Source of the DNA: Haematobia irritans
Lineage: Eukaryota; Arthropoda; Insecta; Diptera; Muscidae
Assembly (NCBI RefSeq): GCF_050003625.1
Contig: NC_134398.1
Coordinates: forward strand, 72,903,635-72,967,634
DNA length: 64,000 bases
Direction of reading: 5' to 3'
Shown here in pieces: positions 46,352 to 56,442 of this stretch. The notes under the pieces were generated by a model. It saw nothing but the letters and a program-made list of their open reading frames with translations. It made no database searches and had not been told where the DNA came from. The translations under genes were made by a program, and so were the position numbers. Each line of letters begins with the position of its first letter. The stretch's first letter is position 1.

Positions 46352-47212
46352 ATGCCAAAAAACAACATCGCAAGTCGTATTCATCAGTTCCGGTGTAGGA
46401 TCTGTAGACTTTCTCATGCGCTCAGGAAATGCAGACGCTTTCTGGGTATGAATGTCGCCGAACGAGTACATGTAGTTGAGAAATATGGATATTGTAAAAA
46501 CTGTTTGGCACACACGCATTCTGAAGGGAAGTGCTTCACCAGAACCGGCTGTAGAATTTGCCATTTAAAACATCATACTCTTCTACACTCTCATCCTCGC
46601 TTGCAATCCCGTCACCATCATCCTCACCCAAAAAAACGTGGAAGTGATATTGCTAGAGCTGGAAAACATGTCAAAAGAGCAGCTTCACCAGCTCCTAACA
46701 ACACCAACTTGGAACAACAAACATCTCTTTCATCTATATTAAACCATAATGCTGTTACCCTCTTACCAACTATCCTAGTGAAGATTCCGCACAAAAATGG
46801 AACCAGAATTGTGAAATGTCTGTTGGACTCAGCGGCCAAGGCGAGTTATATAACATCTAAATTGGTTCACAAGTTGGGTCTCACCACCTTGACTCTAGAT
46901 AACGAGACAATATGTCCACTTCTGCTTTTATCCATCCATGAGAATGATATCCGAATTGAATCAATCCTTAAACTACAAAATAGAATATCCATCCGTACTT
47001 CAAAAGAGACACTATCCGATTCTCTCAGGGGAAACTACAATAACCTCGTCCTGGCCGATCACGAATTCTATATATCGTCCCCAATCGACATTATCCTTGG
47101 GGTTGATATTTATTCCAAAATAATCCGCGAAGGCATTTTTAGTCGTCCTGGGTTGCCAACGGCTCAAAACACAATCTTTGGGTGGACGCTCTACGGACCT
47201 TGTCCAAAATAA
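46352..47212 (+). CDS. BEL ORF3: zinc knuckles plus protease-like domain, downstream of pol
   Basis: 286 codons from an ATG 87 bases after pol, in a different frame. Residues 14-75 form a cysteine array like the gag/pol one (FRCRICRLSHALRKC, CKNCLAHTHSEGKC, CRICHLKHHTLLH). A basic linker follows (HPHPKKRGSDIARAGKHVKR). Residues about 125-285 parallel the DUF1758 retropepsin-like region of pol: LLDSAAKASYI where pol has LVDSGSQGTFI, IILGVDIYSKII for LLLGGDLLPSIM, and NTIFGWTLYGP for ETIFGWILTGP. The DSG triplet is DSA, so activity is doubtful. Best read as an ancient duplication of the gag-pro junction, kept open at the env position. I recall similar uncharacterised fly proteins but cannot check. 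Role unknown; RNA binding is inferred. Confidence 0.85.
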   Translation: MPKNNIASRIHQFRCRICRLSHALRKCRRFLGMNVAERVHVVEKYGYCKNCLAHTHSEGKCFTRTGCRICHLKHHTLLHSHPRLQSRHHHPHPKKRGSDIARAGKHVKRAASPAPNNTNLEQQTSLSSILNHNAVTLLPTILVKIPHKNGTRIVKCLLDSAAKASYITSKLVHKLGLTTLTLDNETICPLLLLSIHENDIRIESILKLQNRISIRTSKETLSDSLRGNYNNLVLADHEFYISSPIDIILGVDIYSKIIREGIFSRPGLPTAQNTIFGWTLYGPCPK

Positions 47213-47609
47213 CTTTTTCCTCCACATTAGTTACGAAATTTCTATACCAAACTACTTGCACTACCAAAAATTACGAAGAGAAATGTGAACTAACTTCATT
47301 TTTTTACATCATTATATATACAATTGTTGAATTAACATATTTACTACCATCATATTAATCTACCTTATTCTATATACGTTTATATAAATACTAATTTGTT
47401 TTATTGAATATAATACTTGAATTATAATTTTTAAACAGTAACGATTAACATGCTATAATGTATATACAAATGTATCTTATGAAACAAACATCCATCCCAT
47501 AAAGCATTTAACTAATAGATTTAAAAAAAAGAAAAACCAGAACGAGTATCTGCGGTATGTTTAGATTCGATCTTTTTACATTGCAGCCACACTGCAAGGC
47601 CGGCGGAAA
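47213..47609 (+). other. BEL 3' untranslated region and polypurine tract
   Basis: AT-rich and non-coding. AAGGCCGGCGGAAA at 47596-47609 lies directly against the 3' LTR and is the likely polypurine tract that primes plus-strand synthesis. Confidence 0.6.
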
Positions 47610-48092
47610 TGTTTATGCCAATATCGGTAAACTAACATAAATTGGATTGAATAATAATCGTAAATAATTTATTGTCCCAGATATATTAATTCCCAAAAAC
47701 ACGTTCTAAAATCCCCAATCGATTATTAGTACGTCAATGACATTTAATATTTTTTAACGAAATTATCGACAAACTATCATACCGAGATACAACATCCGCC
47801 ATAAAATCCTAAAAAGGAATACCTCGTTGTTCTGCTGTAACTATCGTACTGGTAAGATCGACAATCCTAAGAAAATAAAATCCAAAATTGTTTACAAAAT
47901 CACAATATTTTGTTTCCATTTATTCCTCTCATTCTATTGTCCAATCTACACTTCGCGATCATAAAACCATCTGGAGTGAAAAGTTCCACTCTAAATATCT
48001 TTCGAGATTGTGGTCCTGTTTTTGCTTTGCACCTCCTTTTAAATACTCTCAGCTCTTCTCCAAATATATTGTGCTCCCGTGCTCCATAAACA
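47610..48092 (+). repeat. BEL 3' LTR
   Basis: 483 bp, TG...CA ends, two differences from the 5' LTR. Followed by the GCGTT duplication and then by the rest of the foldback right arm. Confidence 0.95.
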
Positions 48093-48563
48093 GCGTTTTT
48101 CAAACACATATTTTTTAACTTTTTTTAAAATTTAATTTGGCTGTTTCTCGGAAACGGCTTGAGATAGAAAGGTGATCTCAACGGCACAACTTAGCACATG
48201 TCGATAACGGTTCAATACAATATTAAAATTTTCGAAATTCGAAAATGGCGATTCTGGAAATTTTTCGAAATTTTAGAATTTCTTGAAAACTATAAGAGAT
48301 GGAATTTTTATTTAAACGGCACAATAATGTACTCGGATAGCACAACTCAGCACAACTGTCAAAATGTCCAATTTCGAAAATGGCGATTCTGGCAAAAATT
48401 TGTTGAAAAATGTTTTTTCCAAATATCTCGGCTATTTGATAAAATTTAAAAAAAAAAAACAAATTGCAGCACAAATCGGCACAAACCTAGCACAATCCAG
48501 CACAACTTTAAAATTTTCGAAATTCGAAAATGGCAATTCTACTTTCTTGGACATCAAAATTAA

Positions 48564-48907
48564 AACAAACTTTCAAATAATAGACGAAGGAATCAAACTC
48601 AATAATCATGCCGTCTACACCATCAATCAAACACACTCCCGGTCTTTCAAATAAAAAAAAAAAAACACTTTGATATTCCCAAAATTATTGCAACTAATGG
48701 AACAGAAACTAACGAGACCATTTTAAAACGTAACTGCAATGATAAGAGATAGTGAAAAAAGAATTTTGCAACAAGTGGCCGTGTTAAAGTCAGATATTCT
48801 CTCTTTGAATAAAAGAGTTGAGTTCGTATAAATAAAATAAATAAAAAAACATACACAAGTAGTTCTTAGCAATTTTCTAAGGAGCTGTCACCCATCCTGA
48901 TAGATAA
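48564..48907. other. Spacer right of the foldback element
   Basis: Contains a poly-A run near 48650. No gene or bounded repeat seen. Confidence 0.4.
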
Positions 48908-49339
48908 AGGTGGAAGTACATACCATGCGGTTATGCGTGCGTACGTTTTATGCTAAGTTAAAATGTGGGAATTACTATTGTTTGTGTTACACGACAAAAG
49001 TAACGTATGCATATGACGCATAAAGTTGACGAACTTTTAACTTTTCAATGCGTCGTGTGCATGGACAACATTAAACAATATGTAAACAAATCAAGAAACG
49101 AAAAACAATCTGAAATATGGACGAGAAATTATTGATTGAAGTTAAAATACATAAAGTCCTATACTTTAAAAAGTGCGTGGAATACAAAAACATAACAAGG
49201 AGCACAGAGGTAAGGAATGTAATCAGCAAATTCATTGGTGTTCCATCGCATGCTGTGTAACTCAATTAAATAATAGTATTCGTCAACGCATTCGAATACA
49301 AGGTACGCACGCATGACCGCATGGTATGTAATTCCACCT
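48908..49339. mobile_element. 432-bp MITE with TAA duplication
   Basis: Terminal inverted repeats of about 37 bp starting AGGTGGAA and containing TACATACCATGCGGT and ATGCGTGCGTAC. They differ at a couple of positions between the ends. TAA flanks at 48905-48907 and 49340-49342. PIF/Harbinger-like by its 3-bp duplication; TIR sequence unrelated to the 28157 MITE. Interior non-coding. Confidence 0.83.
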
Positions 49340-49439
49340 TAAGATATACTTCTCGGCGTTCTTATAGATATTCTTTCTTCTGCCTCTCAAGATTGTCGAC
49401 CTGCACTTCTTCAATTTTAGTCTCATTATTCACTCTTAC

Positions 49440-50310
49440 AAATACACCGAAAGTATAGACAGACAAATCCCAACCTTCTTTGGGCAGTCCTAGCCGTGAC
49501 GAGTGGCTGCAATGAAAATGTCATACACATATCTGCAGGTATATGTTGTAGAGAACGAGGCATAATACAGACCCCTGAGAGACCCACACCGTTACCAACA
49601 TTTCGTCGGATCTTGCATCCTCTACCTTAACTGAAAAACTTATATCCCTCAGATAAACATCAGAACATCCTAGTCAAGGGGGGACCAAAACCAAACCTGT
49701 CTTGTTCATGAGTTTCATCGGCACATGTGTGGTGGATGTAGCTCTACGAAAACCAAATTGGAAAAACTTCCCTCTTCCGCTATAAATTATGTTGTCAAAA
49801 TAAATATCTCAACTACTTTCCTCAAATTCTACAATATTGGCCTGTATGACGAACGGTGTGTTGGGTCCTTTCCCTGCTTTTTCACTGAATACGCTATAGA
49901 TTGCTGTAAACTTATCGGAAAATTTCCAATGTTAAGGCATTTGTTGAATAAGACACATAAAAGCTCCCAGCTTCTATGTTCTATTTTTCTCAAGACATAA
50001 TTAGGAACGCAATCTCCTTGGGTGATTTTTATTTTAGTCTCCTCAGGGGAGCTCCCATCTTGGTTGTTCTAATTTAAGCAATAGTCGGCCCATTGAATAC
50101 ATCAATTCTGAACCTATTCGTTAAGAGTCCTTGTCAAAATGTCTCCATCGTGATTCGATCCTCCGATCCTTCTTCCAATGCCGCATCACCTACACGTGGC
50201 CAATATCTCCGCCCTGTCCCTCAAAGTATATGATCTGGTACCTGTTCCCAATCATTGATCCCGCGAATCTCCTCAGGTTACGAAATAGATTGTTACGCGC
50301 CGGCTGCTCG
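49440..50310 (-). pseudogene. Decayed non-LTR reverse transcriptase fragment
   Basis: Minus-strand reading near 49600-49530 gives VSQGSVLCLVLYNIYL, the GVPQGSVLGPLLYNIY block of Jockey/R1-type reverse transcriptases. Weak fragments of upstream RT or endonuclease sequence extend toward 50310 (for example WPRVG...EEGSEDRI). Many stops and frame changes; boundaries are approximate. Confidence 0.5.
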
Positions 50311-51102
50311 ATGAGTAAAACTCAAGCTTGAAGTAATAGGTCGAAATCAATTCTTGAAAAATAAAAAGTCAATCTGGCATGGATAGATGGAAAATCCCTG
50401 GCTAGCTTTATCAGGTTGGTAAGTCCCTGACCGGGTATTCATCAGCGCGCGAACATATTTAAATAAACCTTCCATGCCACGGAACCAAAAGTTAATTAAA
50501 AAATCATTTGGAAGAAGAAGACACATTTCCATGTCGATGTTCAGATATATTTTGGTTCTAGTTTCTGAGTCATTGAAATATCTTACCTTAATGGTTTAGG
50601 GTATGACTAGATGTCATGTCGTACCAAGGTACATGTTCCCACCCTGTCGTCTATAACATTGCTTGTACCCATGAATCGCAATGTCCCTTATCTGACCTTT
50701 TCTGCCTTTAAAGTGTTTCGTTATTTAACATCCCTCAAAAATAAAAGTCTAGTGTTTCATGTTTTCAAATTCACAAAGTCGGATAAATTTTATTTAATGG
50801 GAAATATTTGGTAAATATAAAAAGATGTCTTAAAATTAACATGGATTAATATTCAGGTCTAAAATCATAACCCTATGTTTAAATTCACAATGATGTCTTC
50901 CAAAAATCTATAATTTAGAAAAATTTCATTTTTGAAATTGAAAGAAAAACCAAATGTATGAAGTTTATAAAAGGGGGAAATATTTGGTCTAAATCTTTTG
51001 GAAACTCAAAATGTCATTAAAAATTAAAGTTTAGAAAAAAAGTCAAAGAAATTCAGCCCACTACATGTTTGGAAGTACGTATGTAGTTTAACTAAATTTA
51101 GA
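50311..51102. other. Spacer without recognised gene
   Basis: AT-rich; short frames only. No repeat boundary identified. Confidence 0.4.
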
Positions 51103-51309
51103 ATGAGACAATCCTACCTAAAATGTGGAGCTCGATTTTGTAAGAGAGTTCCTACATTGATTTATGCCGCTGAGATTTTTGCGGGCTGTAATGCTTCGGA
51201 CTACAGAAAACTGCAAACAACATTTAACAATCCTATACGATATGTGTATGGTTTGAGAAAATTTGACAGTCTCTCATCTTTCGCCGAATGTCCTGAAGTT
51301 GCCTCTTGA
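51103..51309 (+). pseudogene. C-terminal fragment of a non-LTR reverse transcriptase
   Basis: 68 codons containing PTLIYAAEIFAGCNASDYRK and NPIRYVYGLRKFDSLSSFA. This matches the thumb/C-terminal region of insect Jockey/R1-like ORF2 proteins (usual form YASEIW...LQ...NNAVRYVFGLRR). The frame has no start or catalytic box and stops soon after; a relic in opposite orientation to the 49.4-50.3 kb fragment. Confidence 0.6.
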
Positions 51310-51385
51310 AAAATATCTAATGTATAAGTCGCTGATGTTTTTACATAAAATAATGCTTCGTTTTTATATTGAGACGTATTTAATT

Positions 51386-51525
51386 ACCCGATAATTAAAA
51401 TACAGTTCTTTTCAAATAACGACTGTTCAAAGTTTCTTTGAACCCGTTTTGAAACACCCGATAATTAAAATACAGTTCTTTTCAAATAACGACTGTTCAA
51501 AGTTTCTTTGAACCCGTTTTGAAAC
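51386..51525. repeat. 70-bp perfect tandem duplication
   Basis: The stretch from ACCCGATAATTAAAATACAG to CCGTTTTGAAAC occurs at 51386-51455 and again at 51456-51525 with no visible difference, so the duplication is recent. Confidence 0.92.
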
Positions 51526-52701
51526 ACTGTGCGTAGCGGCACAAATAATTTTTAATCGTTGTGTCCTTTTGCTTTTCTATTTGTTTACCTGGAAAGTTTG
51601 ACCTTTGATCGATGCTTGTAGCTTTGTCGCTAAGCTTTGTTTATGCTGCTAAGCATCACTCAAGAGGGCAACGAACCAGTCTTGAACCGACCGTAAATAA
51701 GAAAAGAAGTGCGAACTCGTCTGCCCCCGCGAAAGTTAACGTGTAGTGATAAAAGTTGTTGAACATTGTTTTAAAATATTATTAAAATATAAACAAAACC
51801 AGAGACAATTACAAGTGAACAGATTAAAAGCATAATTATTTACAGGTAAAAACAGTGAACAATTAGTGACACAAACAAAAACCCATCGACTCCTCGACCC
51901 ATCGAAACCCAAACATACAACATAAAAGTGCCGGCCACATAAATCAAATGTCATCAACGTAGAAAAAAATCACAACACCAAACATACCTTGTACATAACA
52001 TGTTTAAATATTTTGCCTTAAATCTATATTGCACAATAATGTAATGTAAATTATACACTGAATTTTAACTTAAAACTATATTGCACAAACTAATTGAATA
52101 TTGCACTTGAATTTGAAACTCGCCCGTAATTACACCATTTCCTTAAAGCTAACTTAAATCTATCTTGTTTTGTAAATAATTTCTAAATCTATTTGTAAAA
52201 CTTAAATGCTATTTAAAACTTAAAACTAATCATAAATAATGAATTTAACTCATTACACATTTAAAAATTAAAGTAAATAAATTTGTTTGAATTTGAATTT
52301 AAACCCTAATTTCTCTAAGTGTCATTATTTCGAAAGGCAAAATTTCATTTTTCAGCTTTCATTAGTTTATTCCCAAACAACGACGATCTACAATTTATTT
52401 TTTTAACTGATTGGTTTCTTTAAACTTTAGCTTACGACTGACTCGACAGCTCTTCAGTTTTCAGTTTTCAAAAAAGTTCATTTTTATTCCATGAATTCAA
52501 TTACATACATACATAAGTAGAACTAAACTTAAAAATTAATTAATAATTACATTTACTAAGATTCCTTCATTTTCAAGCCTATGCTAAATTTCGCTGCAGA
52601 TATACCACAGACACAACCTCATAACAAAACAAAACAAAAATAATATCCTCTCAAGTCCGTCTCAAAAATTTAGGAAATGTAAAAAAAGAAATTAAAATTT
52701 T
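51526..52701. other. Non-coding interval, possibly UTR-like
   Basis: 51526-51760 is GC-richer and resembles a promoter or retroelement 5' UTR (AACTCGTCTGCCCCCGCGAA), but no ORF follows. 51950-52330 is AT-rich. It could be part of the Jockey 3' flank left of the Penelope insertion; not resolvable by eye. Confidence 0.35.
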
Positions 52702-52816
52702 ATAATGAAAAAACTAGAAATTTTGATTTTATTCGATCTTTCTTTTTTCCAATAGAAAATAATTAATCAAGCTTGAGATCGTTTTTTGTATGTATTGGTT
52801 TCTTTATTTTTCAATA

Positions 52817-52846
52817 TTTCGCAATTACATTGAATTGCTTCATCAG
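52817..52846 (-). ncRNA. Hammerhead-like motif in Penelope 3' region (minus copy)
   Basis: On the minus strand: CTGATGA, a hairpin with GCAATT/AATTGC arms, then GAAA. This is the core order of hammerhead ribozymes, which are reported from Penelope-like elements. There is one extra A before the hairpin, and I did not find convincing stem I and cleavage-site partners, so activity is uncertain. Confidence 0.35.
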
Positions 52847-53333
52847 GAGTCGATCTATAATAAAAGTGGTTTGATAATTTTTAATCATGACCTGTAAAAT
52901 TCTTTCTCAAAATTGTTTTTAAAATCGCAAATAATTTTAGTGGTAATAACAGCTATTGGTTTTAGTTTACAAATTTTTTTTTTATAAATAATTAAAGATT
53001 TTAATAATTGTAATTAACAAGTATCAGGAGACCAGGAAAAACAAAAGGAATTACATTATACACTTACGTATGCAAAACATTTAAGTGTAACACAACAACA
53101 ACACATAAAGCTTAAAACTAGAGTAGTATCACTACGTTCGTCTATTACTTTTATTGCACTGATTTCCCTCTTGCTTTCTCTGATGCTGAGTACTTGCATA
53201 TCTAGTTGTCTTGTCTATGATGTGTCTGTATATGTGAGCAATGTTATCTGTATCTGATTTGTAGTTCATTCTCTTCTCTGTGGGTACATTGTTAATGTAC
53301 AACATTTCTAATGTTAATCTTTTGCTGTTGCTA

Positions 53334-54754
53334 CCCAGCTAGCATTTTTGTCGTTTTTTAAGCACTTTCGAGTCTTTTTCGAGTCTACTTGGCGATTAAA
53401 AAGGCAGAATATGAGCTCATTTTATGAACATAAAAGACTCTTTTGTCGGGAGAAAAACGTGACTACCCGCGACTCTTCTTTATAAATCATTTATGAGTCT
53501 TCTTCTATAATATTTTAGAGTCTTTTTCGACTAATTTTTTAGTAGCATTAAAGTCTTTTTTGAATCGTTTTTTGATCAGTTTTAGTCTTAATATACCTCA
53601 TCTGCGATTCTTTTCCGAGTCGTTTTTCAATTATGATTATAATCCCTTACGAGTCTTTAATTGATCACATATTACTCTATTTATGAGTCACTTATGAGTC
53701 ATTTAATAGTCATATTTCTAATCGCAAATGACTCTCCTAAGTGCATTTTTGAGTCGGTTTTCTGAACCCTTTCCCTTAAATTAATAATACGTGTTTTTTT
53801 ATTAATATAAATATTTAATATTAATATTTGTATTATAATTATTTTAATTAAAATACTTAGTATTTAATAAAAAATTATAAATAACAATCATTTGTTAATA
53901 TTTCTTTAAATGAAAAAAAAAACAATTAATTTTAATAAAATTAAATAAAAATATATATATACTTAATCACTTCTTTTCGTTTTTGTCAAACGATCCTTAG
54001 CATGAACAAAATGTTTTTGTAATACGACATTCATTTCCCTGTCTGTCGTTTCGTATTTAAGATGACATATATCTAAAAATATATAAGTGATTTTCTTGTA
54101 ATAAAATTTAATTATTATTTGTATTATATATATTTACTTACTTTTAATTAAAGTTATTATGAAAGATTTTTCAGCACTGGGCTTAGTGCTAGTCCCCTTC
54201 CAGCCATATAATGTAGCCAGTTCATCGGAATATACTTTCCGAACTGAATATCTTAAAAATTGTGCGTGTCCTTCTCCGCCAGTTTTTGCTGTAACCTCTT
54301 TCTAAAAAATGTAAACAGTGTTAAGAAAAATTATAAATTATCAATTTTATTTGTTAGTTTGTTTCGTCGTCTTTCATACTTACAATTTGTTTCAGCTTTT
54401 CTTCATTTTCCTGTAGCAAATTCTCAAATTCATTTAAATCGTTTTTATTATTAAATGGAAGTTTCTGACAATATTTCTGACAATATTATAGAGATTGCCC
54501 CGTTAAAATTGTGATTTAAATATAAAAACACTTGCAATAACTCTGTAAGATCATTATTTGATCACCAAAAGTACTCGAAGATGACTCCTTTAGACGATTT
54601 TAAATCGAACACATTTTATGCCCATTAGCGCGAGTCATTTTCGTATCGTATTATAATCACATAACTGACATAGCAGTTTTTGATCTCCTAAAGTACTCGA
54701 ATATGACTCATTTACATGATTTTTGTTAAAACAATCACCCAAATGCTAGCTGGG
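53334..54754 (-). mobile_element. 1421-bp TIR element carrying DUF4806-like exons
   Basis: Ends CCCAGCTAGCATTT and its complement, flanked by TA at 53332-53333 and 54755-54756. The empty site is seen in the Penelope plus copy (58730-58745). Near both ends GAGTC/GACTC occurs again and again (about 12 times in 53360-53760, a few more in 54570-54710). The centre holds three spliceable minus-strand exons of a DUF4806-like protein and no transposase. TA duplication suits Tc1/mariner-type mobilisation, but the family is not identified. Confidence 0.85.
53963..54464 (-). CDS. DUF4806-like gene piece, three exons inside a TIR element
   Basis: Exons at 54384-54464, 54142-54301 and 53963-54072, with GTAAGT donors and TAG acceptors (introns of 82 and 69 bp), join in phase to an open frame of 116 codons ending in TAA. 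Exon 1 has the LPFNNKNDLNEFENLLQEN start typical of DUF4806 proteins, exon 2 has SVRKVYSDELATLYGWKGT, and exon 3 has LQKHFVHAKDRL. DUF4806 occurs at the C-terminus of many insect proteins of unknown, possibly DNA-related, function. The part upstream of exon 1 is missing, so this is either a captured 3' gene piece or the remnant of an element-encoded protein. The family call is from memory of the motif pattern. Confidence 0.7.
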
Positions 54755-56442
54755 TACTCTCTCTCTCCAATACTCTCACATCGTCAAAGTTCGGGTGATG
54801 TTTCGTTGTCGCACAGTGTGTTGCAAGCGCGGTTTTTTGGAGTTTGTTGTTATTGCGGAGTTTTATGTCTGATTTGTGTCCCGACAGTCTTGTTTTTAAT
54901 TTATTTTTCGTAGTTCCAATATACATTTTGTCACATGGTTCTTTGTTATCTCCATTACATGTTATTTGATAGATAACATTAGATGTTTCCATAATAGGCG
55001 TCTTGTCTTTAGTTTTTGTGAAAATGTTTTTTAGTGTATTGTAATTTTTATGGGCAATATTGACTTTATTTTTGTCTACTATGTTAGAGTTTGTTATCCT
55101 TTCCGAAATTCCTTTTACATAGGATAAGGATCTGTAAATTTTGGGTTCTTTCTCTATATTTTCTTTGTCCAAGTAGGGTTTGTAAGATGAAATTAGGTTC
55201 TTTTATTAGTTTTGGTGGAAAATTATTTTCTTGAAGTATATTTTGCAGCTTTTTTCTGTTGTTTTTATGGAATTTATTATCGCTTATTGTCTGTTTACTA
55301 AGTTTTTGGCCGTATTTATTAGCATGGACCTTGGGTGATTGGAAAAGAAGTTCATTATTCTTCCTGATGCTGTATCTTTCTGATACCAGTCTGTAATAAG
55401 TTTTCCATTTTCTTTTATTAGTAGTATGTCCAAGTAAGGCAGTTTATTATCCGTTTCTATTTCCATCGTAAAACTTATGCTTTTATGAAATTCATTAAGG
55501 CATTTTAATGTGTTATCTATTTCGTCCTCTTTTAATATCGCAAATAGGTCGTCAACGTACTTAGTCATAATTTTGGGTTTTTCTTTTAACTTGTCCATAG
55601 ATGTGTCTAAAGATCCCATGGGTAAGCCTTTTTCTGCCTGTATATTTTTCCGTCGTATTTAAAATATCGATTGTCCACTATACAGAAACGTAGTATTTTC
55701 ATAAACAGATGCTTTGTCATATTCGTGTGCACAGTTATTTCATTTCCACCTTTCTTCTATTATTTGGAGTGCTGCGTCAACTGGTACACTTGGGAAAAGC
55801 GATACTACGTCAAACGAAATTAATTTCTCATCCTTTTGGATCGTCAAGTGTTTTATCCTATCTCTAAATTGCACTGAATCCCGAACATTATATCTAGATT
55901 TAACTGTCAAGCATTTCAGAATATCTGCCACATATTTACACATCTCCGAGGACGGGGATTTAACCGAAGAGCATATTGGTCTCAATGGGTATCCTTCTTT
56001 ATGGATTTTTGGTAGTCCGTACAGCCTTGGTGCTATCACATTATCTGCCTTAAGGTTCTTCTTTTCCGCTTCCGATATGATATTATTCTTGAAAAGTTCT
56101 TCAACTAACTCATTATTTCTCTTTTGTAGGGCTTGTGTGGGGTCTTTATTTACTCTTTGATATGTCATCATATCTCCTACAATTTTTAACATCCTCTCTT
56201 TATATTCTTCCTTCTCCATGGCCACTGTAACGTTTCCTTTGTCTGCGTTTAGTATGTAAATATTCTTGTTGGCATTTAAAATTTTTTTAGTTCGTTCCAC
56301 TGTGTTTATAATATATTTTTCTCTTCCACTATGGGACATTTTGTTAATGTGATTCTCTACCGATGTTGCGAATTTTGTCCTAGCCTTTTCTTGCTCTTCC
56401 TTGTCATTGTTCATCTGGATTAAATTTTCTCCATCAGCGATA

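Larger units (their letters stand above)
38431..48092 (+). mobile_element. Young BEL/Pao LTR retrotransposon, 9662 bp
   Basis: Two 483-bp LTRs (38431-38913, 47610-48092) differ at only two positions. A 5-bp duplication GCGTT lies at 38426-38430 and 48093-48097. Inside are a 2.08-kb leader, gag, pol, and a third ORF after pol. Gag and pol are in one frame separated by a single UGA. It inserted into the right arm of the foldback element; the inverted left arm near 37163 preserves the empty-site sequence. Apart from the UGA no coding damage is visible, so the copy is recent. Confidence 0.96.
36705..48554. mobile_element. Foldback (FB/MULE-like) element split by a BEL retrotransposon
   Basis: The left arm (36705 to about 37372) and the right arm (about 37373-38430 continuing at 48098-48554) are inverted copies meeting at an axis near 37372. 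Outer ends are ATGTCCAAGAAAGTAGAATT and its complement. A perfect 9-bp duplication CAAAATTAA lies at 36696-36704 and 48555-48563. Long inverted arms of tandem repeats and a 9-bp duplication are the hallmarks of foldback elements, which are related to Mutator-like transposons. Without the BEL insertion the element is about 2.18 kb. The arms are unequal: the right one has about seven ~162-bp units and the left about one. No ORF is encoded. Confidence 0.88.
53132..56442 (-). pseudogene. Penelope-like RT/GIY-YIG ORF, minus copy, truncated and split
   Basis: Starts inside the element at the codons for IADGENLIQ, so it lacks about 180 N-terminal codons present in the plus copy. RT blocks LYGLPKIHKEGYPLRPICSS and LISFDVVSLFPSVPVD are intact up to 55740. 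Then come a one-base loss in an A-run, a deletion of about 40 bases after GLPMGS (55619), a small deletion near 55285, and the 1421-bp insertion at 53334-54754 inside the C-terminus. The GIY-YIG nuclease part (VIYQITC, MYIGTTKNKLKTRLSGH) remains at 55172-54756. Non-functional. Confidence 0.88.

Noticed and set aside
49071..49265. 64-codon hydrophobic minus-strand frame
   Set aside because: Lies wholly within a MITE; chance open frame.
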